Source of the DNA: Bdellovibrionales bacterium
GTDB lineage: Bacteria; Bdellovibrionota; Bdellovibrionia; Bdellovibrionales; UBA1609
Length of the DNA: 8,436 bases
Reading direction: 5' to 3'
NCBI GenBank assembly: GCA_027451425.1
Contig: DAIDJH010000063.1
Location: 1-8,436 of the forward strand
How positions within the stretch are numbered: position 1 is the first letter of the stretch; each line of letters begins with the position of its first letter. Below, one piece after another: positions 7,017 to 8,436 of the stretch. Under the pieces are notes generated by a model. It ran no database searches and was not told where the DNA came from. It was given only the letters and a program-made list of their open reading frames with translations. The position numbers and the translations under genes are program-made.

Positions 7017-8436
7017 ATGTCTCAATCTCGTGACCATGTTGACTTTTTGGTGATCGGCTCCGGCCTTGCCGGGCTCGTTTTTGCCCTGAAAGCGGCGTCG
7101 ATGGGGCGCGTTTTAGTCCTCAGCAAAACAAGTCTTGAACTTTCAAACACAGAAAAGGCGCAAGGCGGAATAGCTGCAGTCATGAACGGCGACCCGGACG
7201 ATAGTCTAGAAAAGCACGCGCAAGACACTCTACTTGCCGGAGCAGGTCTATGCGATGAAACAGTAGTTCGTCATGTCGTCGCACAAGCGTCTGATCGTAT
7301 TGGCGATTTGCAAGACTGGGGAGTTCGATTCGACCTCGACGAAAATCAGAGGATTGCCTTGGCGCGCGAAGGCGGTCACTCCGCAAGACGCATTCTTCAT
7401 ATCGAAGATCACACCGGGCTCGACATTCACCGACAACTTCTTTTGCGCGCCCGCGAAAATCCGAACATCGAATTGCGCGATCACCATTTTGCGGTTGAAC
7501 TGATCAGTCGCCGTAACGTTGAGCCTGGTCATTTCAGTCAAGATCAGTGTCTGGGAGCATACGTTCTTGATAAAAAATCAAATGACGTTTATGTGCAGAC
7601 GGCGAGCCATACGATACTTGCAACCGGTGGTGCCGGCAAAGTGTATCTCTACACTTCGAATTGGGAAGGCGCGACCGGCGACGGTATCGCGATGGCCCAT
7701 CAGCTTGGCGCGCGAGTTACAAATATGGAATTCATGCAATTTCATCCGACGTGTCTTTACCATTCGAGCTCGCGAAATTTTTTGATTTCAGAAGCTCTGC
7801 GCGGTGAAGGTGGCGAACTCGTAAACGATCGCGGCGACGCGTTCATGAAAAAGCACCACCCCCTGGGGAGTCTCGCCCCCCGCGATATCGTCGCGCGCTC
7901 AATCGACGCCGAGATGAAAAAATCCGGTGCGGATTGCGTCTTTCTCGACATGACCCATAAATCAGCGGATTTTTTGCGGGGGCGCTTCCCGCAAATTTAC
8001 AAGCGCTGCATGGAGTTGGGCATAGATATGGCCACGCAACCCATACCCGTCGTGCCCGCCGCGCACTATCTCTGTGGCGGTGTCATGACCGACATTAACG
8101 GCCGTACTGATATTCAAAATTTATTTGCCGTCGGCGAAACCGCCTGTACAGGACTTCACGGCGCCAATCGTTTGGCCTCGAATTCACTCCTCGAATGTTT
8201 AGTATTTTCACATAGCGCAATCGAGTGGATTCGCGCCAACGAAGCAAATCGCGGCCTTTCGCGCACAATCCCCGAATGGCATGAGCGCAGCGGACAAAAC
8301 GCCGGAGAGAATACCGATGAACTTATTCTCGTCTCCCACATGTGGGATGAAATTCGCCGACTGATGTGGGGATGGTACCGTGATCCAACCTGGAAGCATC
8401 TTGGATATGTTTGGGTTTTCTCCAATCAATGTTGTA
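7017..8436 (+). CDS. nadB: L-aspartate oxidase NadB, 3' end outside window
   Basis: FAD enzyme oxidising L-aspartate to iminoaspartate, the first step of de novo NAD synthesis, with NadA as the next enzyme. The frame is open from the ATG at 7017 to the right edge (473 codons; the family is usually about 530-540). The FAD-binding start is VIGSGLAGLVFAL, followed by KAQGGIAAV, the active-site REGGHSARRILH with DHTG, ILATGGAGKVYLYTSN, EFMQFHPTCLYH, ISEALRGEGG, LAPRDIVARSID, PAAHYLCGGV and GLHGANRLASNSLLECLVF. This wording (EGGHS, HPTCLYH) marks NadB rather than succinate dehydrogenase or fumarate reductase. The final part is odd: after EIRRLMW (about 445-451) the conserved xYVGIVR and RLERA-like stretch is missing and the frame reads GWYRDPTWKHLGY instead. 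It is divergent from the envelope operon and separated by 59 bases, so it is transcribed independently. Confidence 0.94.
   Translation, partial: MSQSRDHVDFLVIGSGLAGLVFALKAASMGRVLVLSKTSLELSNTEKAQGGIAAVMNGDPDDSLEKHAQDTLLAGAGLCDETVVRHVVAQASDRIGDLQDWGVRFDLDENQRIALAREGGHSARRILHIEDHTGLDIHRQLLLRARENPNIELRDHHFAVELISRRNVEPGHFSQDQCLGAYVLDKKSNDVYVQTASHTILATGGAGKVYLYTSNWEGATGDGIAMAHQLGARVTNMEFMQFHPTCLYHSSSRNFLISEALRGEGGELVNDRGDAFMKKHHPLGSLAPRDIVARSIDAEMKKSGADCVFLDMTHKSADFLRGRFPQIYKRCMELGIDMATQPIPVVPAAHYLCGGVMTDINGRTDIQNLFAVGETACTGLHGANRLASNSLLECLVFSHSAIEWIRANEANRGLSRTIPEWHERSGQNAGENTDELILVSHMWDEIRRLMWGWYRDPTWKHLGYVWVFSNQCC

Noticed and set aside
7000..7019. Small inverted repeat CATAA...TTATG spanning the nadB -10 box and start codon, plus the palindrome AAAGCTTT
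   Set aside because: Arms of five bases occur often by chance, the loop is ten bases, and it matches no NAD-repressor operator that I can recognise.
8208..8429. Minus-strand open frames near the right edge
   Set aside because: Mostly antisense to the conserved LHGANRLASNSLLECL part of nadB; no family resemblance. The odd last ~65 bases are reported as a separate finding instead.

Overview
The window is a gene-dense bacterial stretch of roughly half GC with essentially no spare DNA. An outer-membrane lipid transport (MCE/Mla) system, a peptidoglycan precursor enzyme and strong NadB/PurH resemblance to proteobacterial proteins point to a Gram-negative (diderm) bacterium. The extended MlaD architecture reminds me of deltaproteobacterial or Bdellovibrionota-type lineages, but that placement is from memory and weak.

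Layout. Six genes on the minus strand form one head-to-tail run, read from right to left: a membrane Cache-domain protein with a degenerate histidine-kinase module (6957-5254), alanine racemase alr (5257-4070), MCE-transporter permease mlaE (4077-3220), ATPase mlaF (3218-2457), substrate-binding mlaD (2460-1087), and purH (1078 to beyond the left edge). Neighbouring genes overlap by 4-8 bases or are 1-8 bases apart, so this is almost certainly one operon with translational coupling. On the plus strand a divergent gene, nadB (7017 to beyond the right edge), is separated from the operon by only 59 bases, which must hold both promoters.

How they work together. MlaE, MlaF and MlaD make an inner-membrane ABC complex that moves phospholipid between the inner and outer membranes. 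Alr supplies D-alanine for peptidoglycan. The operon therefore couples two envelope-building activities, under a membrane protein that looks built to sense a periplasmic ligand but has lost the residues for phosphotransfer. PurH (last two steps of IMP synthesis) and NadB (first step of NAD synthesis) are housekeeping enzymes.

Most interesting points: (1) the leading gene encodes a pseudo-histidine-kinase with Asp in place of the phospho-acceptor His and broken N, G1 and G2 boxes; (2) MlaD carries, after its single MCE domain and a long helical stalk, a C-terminal beta-rich region that ends in Phe and looks like an outer-membrane barrel, and no mlaC or mlaB lies in the operon, hinting at a transporter that bridges the periplasm on its own; (3) nadB has a good sigma70-like promoter so close to its ATG that its mRNA may be nearly leaderless; (4) the last ~65 bases of the window do not continue NadB as expected.
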